From: Bradyrhizobium sp. U87765 SZCCT0048
Lineage (GTDB): Bacteria > Pseudomonadota > Alphaproteobacteria > Rhizobiales > Xanthobacteraceae
Direction of reading: 5' to 3'
Length of the DNA stretch: 64,000 nucleotides
NCBI RefSeq assembly: GCF_018131225.1
Contig: NZ_JAFCMM010000007.1
Location: forward strand, 236,068 to 300,067
Both the position numbers and the translations under genes were made by a program. Position 1 is the first letter of the stretch. Every line of letters starts with the position of its first letter. Below, in pieces: positions 33,638 to 42,484 of the stretch. Below the pieces are notes generated by a model. It saw only the letters and a list, made by a program, of their open reading frames with translations. It had not been told where the DNA came from and searched no databases.

Positions 33638-33928
33638 ATGATTCTCGAAGCCGCCATCCTGAACGTCAAATCGGGTCAGATCGCGGCGTTCGAGGCGGCC
33701 ATGGGGCAGGCAAGGCCACTGATTGCCGCAACGCCAGGCTTCCAGCGCATCGAGGTCCGGCCGTGTCTGGAGACCGAAGGCCGCTATCTGCTGCTGGTAT
33801 GGTGGGACAGCGTCGAAGCCCACACGGTCGGGTTCCGGCAGTCCGCGCGCTACCAGGCCTGGCGGGACCTGCTGCATCACTTCTACGAGCCATTTCCGGT
33901 GGTCGAGCACTATGGCCAGCCCCTTTGA
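33638..33928 (+). CDS. Antibiotic biosynthesis monooxygenase (ABM) domain protein
   Basis: Single-domain dimeric alpha+beta barrel protein of 96 residues: MILEAAILNVKSGQIAAFEA, TPGFQRIEVRPC, LLLVWWDSVEAH and FRQSARYQAWRDLLHHFYE. GAGG lies 5 bases before ATG 33638. Members include quinone-forming monooxygenases and heme-degrading enzymes, but many are uncharacterised. The heme-binding pattern of IsdG/HmuQ is not obvious. It is divergent from the HWE kinase and lies just upstream of tRNA-Trp. Confidence 0.8.
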   Translation: MILEAAILNVKSGQIAAFEAAMGQARPLIAATPGFQRIEVRPCLETEGRYLLLVWWDSVEAHTVGFRQSARYQAWRDLLHHFYEPFPVVEHYGQPL

Positions 33929-33993
33929 GGGCAGGATGGGTGGACCAGATGACGCGGCTGTGAAATTTGCCGGCAAAACTTCTGTCAGGGGGC

Positions 33994-34022
33994 GTGACGA
34001 GCGGCCAAGGCTTCGCTATAGA
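33994..34022 (+). promoter_or_regulatory. Promoter of tRNA-Trp
   Basis: GTGACG at 33994-33999, 17-base spacer and TATAGA at 34017-34022, ending 11 bases before the tRNA 5' end. Confidence 0.6.
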
Positions 34023-34032
34023 GGCGCCCAGT

Positions 34033-34108
34033 AGGAGTGTAGCTCAATTGGTAGAGCACCGGTCTCCAAAACCGGGGGTCGTAGGTTCGAGCCCTACCAC
34101 TCCTGCCA
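34033..34108 (+). tRNA. tRNA-Trp (CCA anticodon)
   Basis: Complete 76-base cloverleaf with encoded CCA end. Acceptor arms AGGAGTG (34033-34039) and CACTCCT (34098-34104), D-arm GCTCAATTGGTAGAGC, anticodon stem CCGGT/ACCGG with loop CTCCAAA giving anticodon CCA at 34066-34068, T-arm GTAGG-TTCGAGC-CCTAC, then G and CCA. tRNA-Trp directly before secE is the usual order in alphaproteobacteria. Confidence 0.97.
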
Positions 34109-34240
34109 GGGTTGCCGCGCAGCTCCGCTTCTCCTCTCAGATGATCAAAATCTTCCAAGCCGCTGAAATCGCTGGGTAAGATATCCCTGAACGGCTCTGG
34201 CTGCGGGCCTTGGGCGGTGCATCGCGGCACGGTTGCCACC

Positions 34241-34269
34241 TTGACGCCTTGCGCGGTCCGAAGTAGGAA
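34241..34269 (+). promoter_or_regulatory. Sigma-70 promoter of the secE-nusG-rplK-rplA operon
   Basis: TTGACG at 34241-34246, exactly 17 bases, TAGGAA at 34264-34269. This gives a leader of about 165 bases to secE. The rest of the 34109-34442 gap has no gene. Confidence 0.65.
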
Positions 34270-34442
34270 GCGCTACCTGCCATCGGCCCGTTCGACGGAC
34301 TTCCGAGGCGGCTTTGATTTTCCCAAATAGGGCCTGTCTGCCGCGGCCCCATCCTTGAAAGAGGTTGGGCGCGCGATGGGGCTTGTCCGGATCTTCCGCG
34401 CCGCGGGAGGACGGACCCGAGGATGGATACGGACCGAGACAG

Positions 34443-34637
34443 ATGGCGTTCAACCCCGGCAAGTTTCTCCAGGAAGTGCGGAGCGAGACCGCCAAGGTCA
34501 CGTGGCCGACTCGCCGCGAGACCGTGATCACCACCATCATGGTGTTCGTGATGGTCGCCGTGTCCTCGGTTTTCTTTTTCACCGCGGATCAGCTGATCCG
34601 CATTCTCGTGACGTTCATTCTCGGCATTCAGGCCTGA
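34443..34637 (+). CDS. secE: Preprotein translocase subunit SecE
   Basis: Short SecE of 64 residues with one membrane helix, the essential small subunit of the SecYEG channel. Cytoplasmic amphipathic segment KFLQEVRSETAKVTWPTRRE (the conserved VxWPT element) then a hydrophobic helix of about 22 residues from ITTIMVFVMVAV. ATG 34443 gives the normal alphaproteobacterial length. nusG follows by 20 bases. Confidence 0.95.
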   Translation: MAFNPGKFLQEVRSETAKVTWPTRRETVITTIMVFVMVAVSSVFFFTADQLIRILVTFILGIQA

Positions 34638-34657
34638 CGCAAGCGGATCGGTTTCTC

Positions 34658-35188
34658 ATGAGCATGCGCTGGTACATCGTTCACGCCTATTCGAACTTCG
34701 AAAAGAAGGTCGCCGAATCGATTCGCGAGCAGGCCAAGCAGCGGGGCCTCGAGGAGCTGTTCGACCAGATCCTCGTGCCGACCGAAAAGGTTACCGAGGT
34801 GCGCCGCGGCCGCAAGATCGATACCGAGCGCAAGTTCTTCCCGGGCTACGTGCTGGTGAAGATGAACCTCACCGACGAGGCGTTCCATCTCATCAAGAAC
34901 ACCCCGAAGGTGACGGGCTTCCTCGGCGCCGAAAACAAGCCGATGCCGATCTCGGAATCCGAGGCGATGCGCATCATGCACCAGGTGCAGGAAGGCGTGG
35001 AGCGGCCGAAGTCGTCGGTGTCGTTCGAGATCGGCGAGAACGTGCGCGTGGCCGATGGCCCGTTCGCCTCGTTCTCCGGTGTGGTCGAGGAAATCGACGA
35101 GGCGCGTTCGCGCGTCAAGGTCGCGGTGTCGATCTTCGGCCGCGCGACCCCGGTCGAACTGGAATTCGGTCAGGTCGAAAAGGTCTGA
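34658..35188 (+). CDS. nusG: Transcription termination/antitermination factor NusG
   Basis: NusG of 176 residues. The NGN domain starts RWYIVHAYSNFEKKVAESI and includes FFPGYVLVKM, which contacts RNA polymerase. The C-terminal KOW domain is GENVRVADGPFASFSGVVEEID. It modulates pausing and Rho-dependent termination and couples RNA polymerase to ribosomes. ATG 34658 is used; a second Met two codons later is an alternative. Confidence 0.97.
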   Translation: MSMRWYIVHAYSNFEKKVAESIREQAKQRGLEELFDQILVPTEKVTEVRRGRKIDTERKFFPGYVLVKMNLTDEAFHLIKNTPKVTGFLGAENKPMPISESEAMRIMHQVQEGVERPKSSVSFEIGENVRVADGPFASFSGVVEEIDEARSRVKVAVSIFGRATPVELEFGQVEKV

Positions 35189-35197
35189 CCGTGAGTT

Positions 35198-35217
35198 CCG
35201 CCGTCTTCGGACGGCGG
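35198..35217 (+). other. UUCG-tetraloop hairpin after nusG
   Basis: Perfect stem CCGCCGTC-TTCG-GACGGCGG nine bases after the nusG stop. There is no T-run, so it is more likely an mRNA processing or stability element than a terminator between nusG and rplK. Confidence 0.6.
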
Positions 35218-35313
35218 GCGGCGGAGGCGGCGGTTTGCCGTTTTCCGTGAATGCCGTGGGAGGCGGCCGCCGATTGCCAGTCGGCGTGCATGACCGAACC
35301 ACGGTCCGAAGAA

Positions 35314-35332
35314 GATCCGGATGGTCCGGATC
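35314..35332 (+). promoter_or_regulatory. rplK: Hairpin abutting the rplK ribosome-binding site
   Basis: GATCCGGA-TGG-TCCGGATC, directly followed by CTTTT and then AGGAG of rplK. In many bacteria L1 represses its own operon by binding the L11 leader; this hairpin is the obvious candidate element, though similarity to the 23S L1 site was not verified. Confidence 0.45.
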
Positions 35333-35348
35333 CTTTTAGGAGTGAACC

Positions 35349-35777
35349 ATGGCAAAGAAAGTGACCGGATACCTGAAGCTTCAGGTGCCGGCCGGTGCGG
35401 CGAACCCGTCGCCTCCGATCGGCCCCGCGCTTGGTCAGCGCGGTCTCAACATCATGGAATTCTGCAAGGCGTTCAACGCGCAGACGCAGAAGGAAGAAAA
35501 GAACACTCCGATCCCGGTGGTCATCACCATCTATGCGGATCGTTCTTTCACCTTCGAGATGCGCACGCCGCCGATGTCCTACTTCCTCAAGCAGGCGGCC
35601 AAGATCCAGTCCGGCTCGAAGGCGCCGGGCCGTGACAAGGCCGGTTCGGTGACCAAGGCGCAGGTGCGCGAGATCGCCGAGAAGAAGATGAAGGATCTCA
35701 ATTGCGACACCATCGAATCGGCCATGAAGATGGTCGAGGGCTCTGCCCGTTCGATGGGTCTGGAAGTGGCGGGGTAA
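35349..35777 (+). CDS. rplK: 50S ribosomal protein L11
   Basis: L11, 142 residues. N-terminal domain AKKVTGYLKLQVPAGAANPS with the PPIGPALGQRGLNIMEFCKAFN block; C-terminal RNA-binding domain ends SARSMGLEV. It binds the GTPase-associated centre of 23S rRNA and is needed for stringent-response sensing. AGGAG precedes ATG; rplA follows by 6 bases. Confidence 0.98.
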   Translation: MAKKVTGYLKLQVPAGAANPSPPIGPALGQRGLNIMEFCKAFNAQTQKEEKNTPIPVVITIYADRSFTFEMRTPPMSYFLKQAAKIQSGSKAPGRDKAGSVTKAQVREIAEKKMKDLNCDTIESAMKMVEGSARSMGLEVAG

Positions 35778-35783
35778 TCAGTC

Positions 35784-36473
<690 letters not shown>

Positions 36474-36497
36474 GCTGCGGCTGATGATCATGTTTGA

Positions 36498-36536
36498 GGG
36501 CGGGACAGGGTAAACCTGTCCCGCCCTTTTTCTTTT
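36498..36536 (+). terminator. Intrinsic terminator after rplA
   Basis: 12-base stem GGGCGGGACAGG / CCTGTCCCGCCC with loop GTAAA, followed by TTTTTCTTTT. Confidence 0.92.
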
Positions 36537-36584
36537 CAACTGTCGTGGTTCTCTTGAACCGTCGTCGTCGTTGCGAGGTTCGCC

Positions 36585-37535
36585 ATGCCCGGTCCGGTCC
36601 TGATCTATTCGCGTTTCCCCAAGAAGCTGATGACGCGCATCGGCGAGCGCTTCGACCTGATCGATGCGGCGGGCAAGCCGCCGCACGAGGTGTTCACGGC
36701 GGCTGAGCTCGCGCAGGTGCGTGCGCTGATTGTCGCCGGCGGCCAGCCGCTCGGCGCCGATGTGATGGCCAGCCTGCCGCAGCTCGGCGCCATCGTCTGC
36801 TATGGCACCGGTTATGACGGAATCGATTTTTCGGCGGCGGCCGCGCGCAACATCGTGGTCGGCAACAGCCCCGCAGCCAATGCGGCGGCGGTCGCCGATC
36901 TCGCCATCGCGCTGATGCTGGCGGCGGCGCGCAATGTCGTGGCTGCGGATCAGTATGTGCGCAGCGGCGGCTGGGCGAACGCGACGCCGGCGCCGATGCT
37001 GGCGCCGCCGCGCGGGCTCACCGGCGCGCGCGTCGGTGTCTACGGCATGGGCGAGATCGGCCGGCGGGTGGCGGCGCGGGCGGCCGCGTTCGAAACCGAG
37101 GTTGCCTATCACAGCCGCAGCCGCCACGACGTGCCCTATGCCTATCACGCCGAGCTCGCCGATCTGGCGGAATGGTGCGACATCCTCATCGTCGCCGTGC
37201 GCGCCGGGCCGGATAACGATCGTGCGGTCGATGCCGCTGTGCTCAAGCGGCTCGGGCCGAACGGCACCCTCATCAACATCGCGCGAGGATCGGTGGTCGA
37301 TCAGGCCGCGCTTGTCACGGCGCTGCAGGAGCGCACCATCGCCAGTGCCGGGCTCGACGTCTACGCGACCGAGCCGCACGCGCCCGATGCGCTGACCGCA
37401 TTGCCGAACGTGGTGCTGACGCCGCATATCGGCGGTCACACCAGCCAGTCGCACGTCGCGATGCAGGACTGCGTCATCGCCAATCTCGGCGCGTTCTTCG
37501 CCGGCGAGCCGCTGCCCTATCCCGTCTCCGGCTGA
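36585..37535 (+). CDS. D-isomer-specific 2-hydroxyacid dehydrogenase
   Basis: NAD(P)-dependent dehydrogenase of 316 residues (glyoxylate/hydroxypyruvate reductase-like). Rossmann motif GVYGMGEIG near 147, then SRSRH, which lacks an acidic residue at the strand end and so points to NADPH. Catalytic Arg in NIARGSVVDQ, Glu in LDVYATEPHAP and His in LTPHIGGHTSQ are all present. First gene of the accessory block between rplA and rplJ. Confidence 0.88.
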   Translation: MPGPVLIYSRFPKKLMTRIGERFDLIDAAGKPPHEVFTAAELAQVRALIVAGGQPLGADVMASLPQLGAIVCYGTGYDGIDFSAAAARNIVVGNSPAANAAAVADLAIALMLAAARNVVAADQYVRSGGWANATPAPMLAPPRGLTGARVGVYGMGEIGRRVAARAAAFETEVAYHSRSRHDVPYAYHAELADLAEWCDILIVAVRAGPDNDRAVDAAVLKRLGPNGTLINIARGSVVDQAALVTALQERTIASAGLDVYATEPHAPDALTALPNVVLTPHIGGHTSQSHVAMQDCVIANLGAFFAGEPLPYPVSG

Positions 37536-37551
37536 TTCCGCGCGCGGCTGA

Positions 37552-37998
37552 TCAGTCGCTGCGCACCATCGCGATGTCCTGACGCTGCAGCACGCGGCCG
37601 TCGTCGGCGCGCAGCTCGAGCGGCTGCAGCGGGCGGCCGTTCTTGCGGTCGACCAGCTGGGTGAAGATCTCCCCCGGCCTGAACAGATGGACGTCGGCCC
37701 ACTGCCGCAGCGCCACCATCACCGGAAACAGGTCCTTGCCCTTGTCGGTCAGCACGTATTCCTGGTGCGGGCCGCCGTCGGCCGCCGCCTTGAGCTCGAA
37801 AATGCCCTGCGCCACCAGGGTGCGCAGCCGCGCCGCGAGGATGTTCTTGGCGGTGCCGAGGCTTTTCTGAAATTCGCTGAAACGCCGCTTGCCGGCGAGG
37901 GCGTCGCGGATGATCAGCAGCGACCAGCCGTCGCCGATCACGTCCAGCGAGCGGGCGATCGGGCACTCCGCCGTCTCGAAACTGGTTCGTTTCACCAT
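37552..37998 (-). CDS. HxlR family transcriptional regulator
   Basis: MarR-like winged-helix protein of 148 residues of the HxlR type. Family Cys in ETAECPIARSLDVIGDGW, recognition region FQKSLGTAKNILAARLRTLV, wing YVLTDKGKDLFPV. The conserved Cys can act as a redox or quinone sensor in relatives such as YodB and QorR. It is divergent from the SDR gene, with two tandem operator-like repeats between them. Confidence 0.88.
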   Translation of the reverse strand: MVKRTSFETAECPIARSLDVIGDGWSLLIIRDALAGKRRFSEFQKSLGTAKNILAARLRTLVAQGIFELKAAADGGPHQEYVLTDKGKDLFPVMVALRQWADVHLFRPGEIFTQLVDRKNGRPLQPLELRADDGRVLQRQDIAMVRSD

Positions 37999-38042
37999 GG
38001 GGCCGGTCTCCGCCGAGCGCCGTGGCTCGGCTCGATTTCTAA

Positions 38043-38100
38043 GGTTGCATCATAAAACCTTCGGGGCTATAACGCAATCGATAGGTTTCATGATGAAACC
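38043..38100. promoter_or_regulatory. Two tandem HxlR operator candidates
   Basis: Sites at 38043-38059 and 38084-38100 both fit GGTTNCATNATNAAACC; the second is a perfect repeat GGTTTCA-TGA-TGAAACC. They start 41 bases apart, about four helical turns, on the same face of the DNA, in the gap between hxlR and the SDR gene. Confidence 0.65.
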
Positions 38101-38126
38101 TTGACTCCAGCACGAAGGAGCGGGCC

Positions 38127-38906
38127 ATGGCCGGCAGACTGGCGAACAAGACGGCGTTGATCACGGGCGGCAACAGCGGCATCGGTCTGGCGACGGCCCG
38201 CCTGTTTATCGCCGAGGGCGCGCGGGTGGCGATCACCGGCCGCAAGCAGGACACCCTCGATGCGGCGCGTGCCGAACTCGGCGAGCGGCTGCTGGCAATC
38301 CCTGCCGATACCACCGACGAGGCGGCGCTGGCGCGCGCGGTCGCGGCCACCGTGAAGGAATTCGGCCCGGTCCATGCGCTGTTTGCCAATGCCGGCATCG
38401 CCGGCGCGACACCGCTCGGCGGCACCACGCGGGAGGCGTTCGAGGATGTCGTCCGCACCAATCTCACCGCGGTGTTCTTCACGGTGCAGGCTGCGGCGCC
38501 GCATCTTGCCGACCACGGCTCGGTCATTCTCAACGGCTCGGTGCATACCGCGCTCGGCATGCCCGGCTATGCCGCCTATGCGGCGACCAAGGCCGGCGTC
38601 ACCGGGATGTCGCGGGTGCTTGCCGCCGAGCTGGCGCCGCGCGGCATCCGCGTCAATGTCGTCGCACCGGGCGCGACCCGGACGCCGATCTGGAACCGGA
38701 CGGCGCCGACCGCCGAGGCCTTCAAGGCGTTCGAGCAGCGCATCTCGCAGACGAGCCCGCTCGGCCGCATCGGCGAGGCGGAAGAGGTGGCGAAGACCGT
38801 GCTGTTCCTCGCGTCCGACGACGCCTCCAACGTCAACGCCACCGAGATCTTCGTCGACGGCGGCACGATCGGCGCCCGCATGGGCGCGCCGATGTTCCGA
38901 GGCTAG
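38127..38906 (+). CDS. SDR family oxidoreductase, HxlR-controlled
   Basis: Short-chain dehydrogenase of 259 residues. TGGNSGIG cofactor motif, TGRKQD (Arg/Lys favouring NADPH), NAG in FANAGIAG, Ser in ILNGSVHT and YxxxK in YAATKAG. HxlR-SDR pairs of this kind usually respond to electrophiles or quinones, and this SDR is the probable target gene of the divergent regulator. Substrate unknown. Confidence 0.88.
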   Translation: MAGRLANKTALITGGNSGIGLATARLFIAEGARVAITGRKQDTLDAARAELGERLLAIPADTTDEAALARAVAATVKEFGPVHALFANAGIAGATPLGGTTREAFEDVVRTNLTAVFFTVQAAAPHLADHGSVILNGSVHTALGMPGYAAYAATKAGVTGMSRVLAAELAPRGIRVNVVAPGATRTPIWNRTAPTAEAFKAFEQRISQTSPLGRIGEAEEVAKTVLFLASDDASNVNATEIFVDGGTIGARMGAPMFRG

Positions 38907-38921
38907 GCTTCTAGGCCAGGC

Positions 38922-39818
38922 TCAACGGCCAGGCGAGGCCCGCTGGGGCGCGCTGCGCAGCTTGTCCGGGTTGCGCACCGCATAGAGCGCGGCGATGCGC
39001 TCGCCGTCGATGGCGCAGCTGATGACGAGATCGAGCGTGCCGTTGAGATACACGAGCACGCCGGTCTTGCCGTTGACGCTCGCGGGTGCGAACCGCACAT
39101 CGTCGCCGCTCGCGGCGAGCTTGACGGCAAGGCCGACGAAGAAGCGGGCGACGCGGTCGGCGCCATGAATTGGCCGCAGCGCGGCGCGCTTGCTCCCGCC
39201 GCCATCGGTCAGGGCGATGGCGTCGGCGCGCAGCAGCGCGGTGAGCGCGGTCAGGTCGCCCGTCGCGGTGGCTGTCAGGAATGCGGTCAGCAGCCGCGCA
39301 TGATCCTCCGATGCGGCCTGCGGCGGCGGCGCGTCGTGGCGGATGGCTTGGCGGGCGCGGCTCGCGAGTTTGCGGCAGCTCTCCTCGCTGCGCGCCAGGA
39401 TGCGGGCGATCTCCGGAAACGGCGTCTCGAAGATGTCGTGCAGCAGGAACGCGGCGCGCTCCGCCGGCGACAGGCGGTCGAGCGCCAGCAGCAGGGCGAA
39501 CGACAGATCGTCGGCGAGCTCGCTGGTGCTGTCGGGGGCCGGCGACAGCGCTTCGGCGTCGAACACCGGCTCCGGCAGCCAGGGCCCGACATAGACCTCG
39601 CGCCGCGCCTGCGCGCTGCGCAGGCGGTCGAGGCACAGCCGCGTGACGATGGTGACGAGATAGGCTTGCGTGTTGTCGACGTCGCCGCGTGCGCCGGCGA
39701 AGCGCAGATAGGCGTCCTGCACCACGTCCTCGGCATCGCTGCGGCTGCCCAGCATGCGGTAGGCGAGGCCGAGCAGCCGGCTGCGATGCGGTGCGAGCGG
39801 ATCGGTCTCAGGCCGCAT
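38922..39818 (-). CDS. ECF41-type RNA polymerase sigma factor with SnoaL-like C-terminal domain
   Basis: Sigma factor of 298 residues. ATG 39818 overlaps the upstream decarboxylase-like gene by 11 bases, suggesting coupling. Region 2 (LLGLAYRMLGSRSDAEDVVQDAYLR) and region 4 (LSPAERAAFLLHDIFETPFPEIA) are followed by a SnoaL/NTF2-like domain. Three hallmark ECF41 motifs are readable: WLPEP in the linker, DGGGSK (family DGGGK) and NPDKL near the end. In this group the C-terminal domain replaces an anti-sigma factor. Confidence 0.9.
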   Translation of the reverse strand: MRPETDPLAPHRSRLLGLAYRMLGSRSDAEDVVQDAYLRFAGARGDVDNTQAYLVTIVTRLCLDRLRSAQARREVYVGPWLPEPVFDAEALSPAPDSTSELADDLSFALLLALDRLSPAERAAFLLHDIFETPFPEIARILARSEESCRKLASRARQAIRHDAPPPQAASEDHARLLTAFLTATATGDLTALTALLRADAIALTDGGGSKRAALRPIHGADRVARFFVGLAVKLAASGDDVRFAPASVNGKTGVLVYLNGTLDLVISCAIDGERIAALYAVRNPDKLRSAPQRASPGR

Positions 39819-40365
39819 GCGGCACGGTGGTGTTAACGACGTCGACGGGATGTCCGGCGACGCTGACGCGCCGGCAGGCGGCGCCATGGCCGAGCCCGGC
39901 CTTGATCATCGGGAAGATTCGCCCGAACTGCAGCGCCAGTGTCAGCTCGATCACGCCGCTCTCTCCCCATCGTGCGCGGACGGCCTCGCGGATGTCGCCG
40001 TCGTCGGGACTGCGCGTGACGACCGCGCGGGCGAAACGATAGCCCAGCACGGTGTCCGCCGTCATCGCGATCGCGTCGGCGGTGAGTACGGCCTCGATCT
40101 GGTGGTCCGGCATGCCGGCCTCGCGCGCCATGTCCACGACGAGCTGCGTGCAGGGACCGCAGTCCTCGGCCATGGCGCCGACGAGCTTGGCGGCGAAATA
40201 CGCCTGCGGCGGCGCCACCCGGCGATGCTGGGCGGCGCCCATCACCAGCGCGAACTTGAAGAAGGCCGATGGCGCCTCGTCCAGCATCAGTTCGAGATAG
40301 GAGGTGTCGTAGTCATAGCGGGCGCGATAGCGACGCAGCATCCGGCGGGCGAGGGCCTTGAGCAT
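39808..40365 (-). CDS. Carboxymuconolactone decarboxylase-like protein, ECF41 partner
   Basis: Protein of 185 residues; AAGGAGAAC precedes ATG 40365. The AhpD/CMD-type redox motif is visible as AEDCGPCTQLVVDMA (CxxC with neighbouring Glu). CMD proteins are the commonest neighbours and targets of ECF41 sigma factors (the COE group), and may act in peroxide or carbonyl defence. It overlaps both neighbours: 53 bases with the upstream membrane protein and 11 bases with the sigma gene. Confidence 0.85.
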   Translation of the reverse strand: MLKALARRMLRRYRARYDYDTSYLELMLDEAPSAFFKFALVMGAAQHRRVAPPQAYFAAKLVGAMAEDCGPCTQLVVDMAREAGMPDHQIEAVLTADAIAMTADTVLGYRFARAVVTRSPDDGDIREAVRARWGESGVIELTLALQFGRIFPMIKAGLGHGAACRRVSVAGHPVDVVNTTVPHAA

Positions 40366-40735
40366 GGTGGTTCTCCTTGGCGGGGATGGCGGCCGCGAGG
40401 GCGAGGGTCGCCGGGATGATGATGGCTGCGAGATCGAAGGCGGCATGGTGGGCGTGGCCGGCCGCGAGGCCGGCGAGATGCAGCAGGGCGTGGCCGGCGA
40501 CGAAGCCGGCGCCGGCGAGGCCCGCCGGCCACAAGGCCGGGCGCCATGCGGTTGCCACCAGTGCCGCGCCGGCCACCGCGAACGCGATCCCGATGTCCTG
40601 AACGAAATGGCCGTTAGAGGGGCCGGTCTCGATGACACCGGGAATGAGCGCGTACCAGCGCGCGCTGGCGGTCAGCATGACCACGCCGTTGAGCAGGTTC
40701 GATGCGCCGGTGACGGCAAGGATCAGTCGTCTCAT
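40313..40735 (-). CDS. Small integral membrane protein, first gene of the ECF41 operon
   Basis: Hydrophobic protein of 140 residues with about four membrane helices (LILAVTGASNLLNGVVML, IGIAFAVAGAALVATAW, LAGAGFVAGHALLHLAGLAA, LAAIIIPATLALAAAI). AGGAGCC precedes ATG 40735. No specific family recognised, though it resembles DUF-type four-helix proteins found with ECF sigma genes. The C-terminal 17 codons overlap the CMD gene in another frame. It sits 18 bases after the ECF41-type promoter's -10. Confidence 0.7.
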   Translation of the reverse strand: MRRLILAVTGASNLLNGVVMLTASARWYALIPGVIETGPSNGHFVQDIGIAFAVAGAALVATAWRPALWPAGLAGAGFVAGHALLHLAGLAAGHAHHAAFDLAAIIIPATLALAAAIPAKENHHAQGPRPPDAASLSRPL

Positions 40736-41495
40736 GGGGGCTCCTGTGGCCAAGACGTGGCAGGGCCCCCGGGTGTGACCACCGCGGCTCAAATTTGTCG
40801 GGGCAGGGCTGGCAAAGTCGGGCGGCGGGAGTAGGATGACCGCCTTGGCCAGCTCGCTGGCTGGCTGCTGCGGTCGCCGTCATGTCGGGAGCCCGCCGCG
40901 AGGCGGGGCGACCCCTATGCAAATTCTGGGCAACACGACCCGGATAGGCCTTGGCAAATCGGAAAAGACTCGTTAAAGAGCGCTTTCCGGGCGTGCTGGC
41001 CTTTGCTGGCGCGTCCGTGCGCGCTTTCCGAAAACCCGAGCTGTTAGGAGACCATTCCTCTCTGAACGTCCGCATGGATCGCTCAAAGATGGAAGGGAAG
41101 CCCACAACTGCTTGATGTTCTTGGATTTCGCGCGGGTCGCCCCGCGAGGGGTGGCTGAGTTCCTGTCCAAGACTGCAGGTGCCGGCTGCCGACCGTCTCG
41201 GTCAATGGCCGACTTAATGTCCTGCATAGACGGGTGAAGACCGAAATTTTGCATGTGGCCGCTTCCTGCGGTGCGCAGCGTATCGGTTCGAACCTCGACA
41301 CCCTGGTCCGGGAGCCGGCTTGGCTGGTGCGCGGAGCAGGAGGGCAGGCTTCTAGAATGTCGTCCTGCCGGACGTGTCCAGGAATTGAGTTGGCCCGAGT
41401 AATCGGATGGCTCGAGACGGGATCGAAGGCGGGGCGGCGGGTGCAACCCGGCGGTCTAGCCTTGTGCGAAGACCGCCAACCGGAGAGAGCTTGCT
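40736..41495. other. Long gap with rplJ promoter and leader
   Basis: 760 bases without a convincing gene. The left edge holds the ECF41 promoter. A sigma-70 promoter TTGGCA (40951-40956)-N17-TAAAGA (40974-40979) faces rplJ, leaving a leader of about 510 bases. Such a leader is where L10/L12 autoregulation would act, but I could not identify the specific L10-binding fold. Confidence 0.55.
40754..40780 (-). promoter_or_regulatory. Putative ECF41-dependent autoregulatory promoter
   Basis: On the minus strand GGTCACA at 40780-40774, 16 bases, CGTC at 40757-40754. This matches the reported ECF41 pattern (TGTCACA / CGTC) with one mismatch and is placed just before the membrane-CMD-sigma operon. 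Confidence 0.6.
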
Positions 41496-42014
41496 GTGGA
41501 ACGAGCGGCAAAGAAAGAGGCGGTCGAAGCGCTGAACGGGGTCTTCAAGGCCACGGGCGTTGCGGTCGTTGCTCACTATTCCGGCCTGACCGTCGCCCAG
41601 ATGCAGAAGCTGCGTACGCAGATGAAGCAGGCGGGCGCGTCGGTGAAGGTCTCGAAGAACCGTCTCGCCAAAATTGCTCTTGAAGGCACTGACGTCGTGT
41701 CCATCGGTTCCCTGCTCAAGGGGCCGACCGTGATCGCTACTTCCAGCGATCCGATCGCGGCGCCAAAGGTTGCCGTCGAATTCGCCAAGGCGAACGAGAA
41801 GTTCGTCATTCTCGGCGGTTCGATGGGGACCACTGTCCTGAATCCCGACGGTGTGAAGGCGCTTGCCTCGCTGCCGTCGCTGGACGAACTGCGCGGCAAG
41901 CTCGTCGGCCTCCTCGTGGCGCCGGCGACCAAGATCGCCCAGCTCACCAACGCTCCCGCGGCCAAGGTCGCGCGCGTGGTTCAGGCTTACGCCTCAAAGG
42001 GCGAAGCGGCTTGA
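41496..42014 (+). CDS. rplJ: 50S ribosomal protein L10
   Basis: L10, 172 residues, base of the ribosomal stalk. GTG start at 41496 with GGAGAGAG about 10 bases upstream. N-terminal RNA-binding part: VVAHYSGLTVAQMQKLRTQM and VSKNRLAKIAL. C-terminal helix for L7/L12 dimers: QLTNAPAAKVARVVQAYA. rplL follows by 53 bases. Confidence 0.97.
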   Translation: MERAAKKEAVEALNGVFKATGVAVVAHYSGLTVAQMQKLRTQMKQAGASVKVSKNRLAKIALEGTDVVSIGSLLKGPTVIATSSDPIAAPKVAVEFAKANEKFVILGGSMGTTVLNPDGVKALASLPSLDELRGKLVGLLVAPATKIAQLTNAPAAKVARVVQAYASKGEAA

Positions 42015-42067
42015 CGCCCTTCGCAAATTCAACCTGGTTCGAACTGATACGCTGAAGGAACTACACA

Positions 42068-42448
<381 letters not shown>

Positions 42449-42460
42449 TCGAGTGGCGTG

Positions 42461-42484
42461 GGCCGGTTCCATCTGGAACCGGCC
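42461..42484 (+). other. rplL-rpoB intergenic hairpin (attenuator or processing site)
   Basis: Perfect 10-base stem GGCCGGTTCC-ATCT-GGAACCGGCC, 12 bases after the rplL stop and without a T-run. In other bacteria an attenuator here lowers rpoBC expression relative to L7/L12. The remaining 400 bases to rpoB hold only a weak CCGCCC/GGGCGG repeat at 42551-42568 and no gene. Confidence 0.6.
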
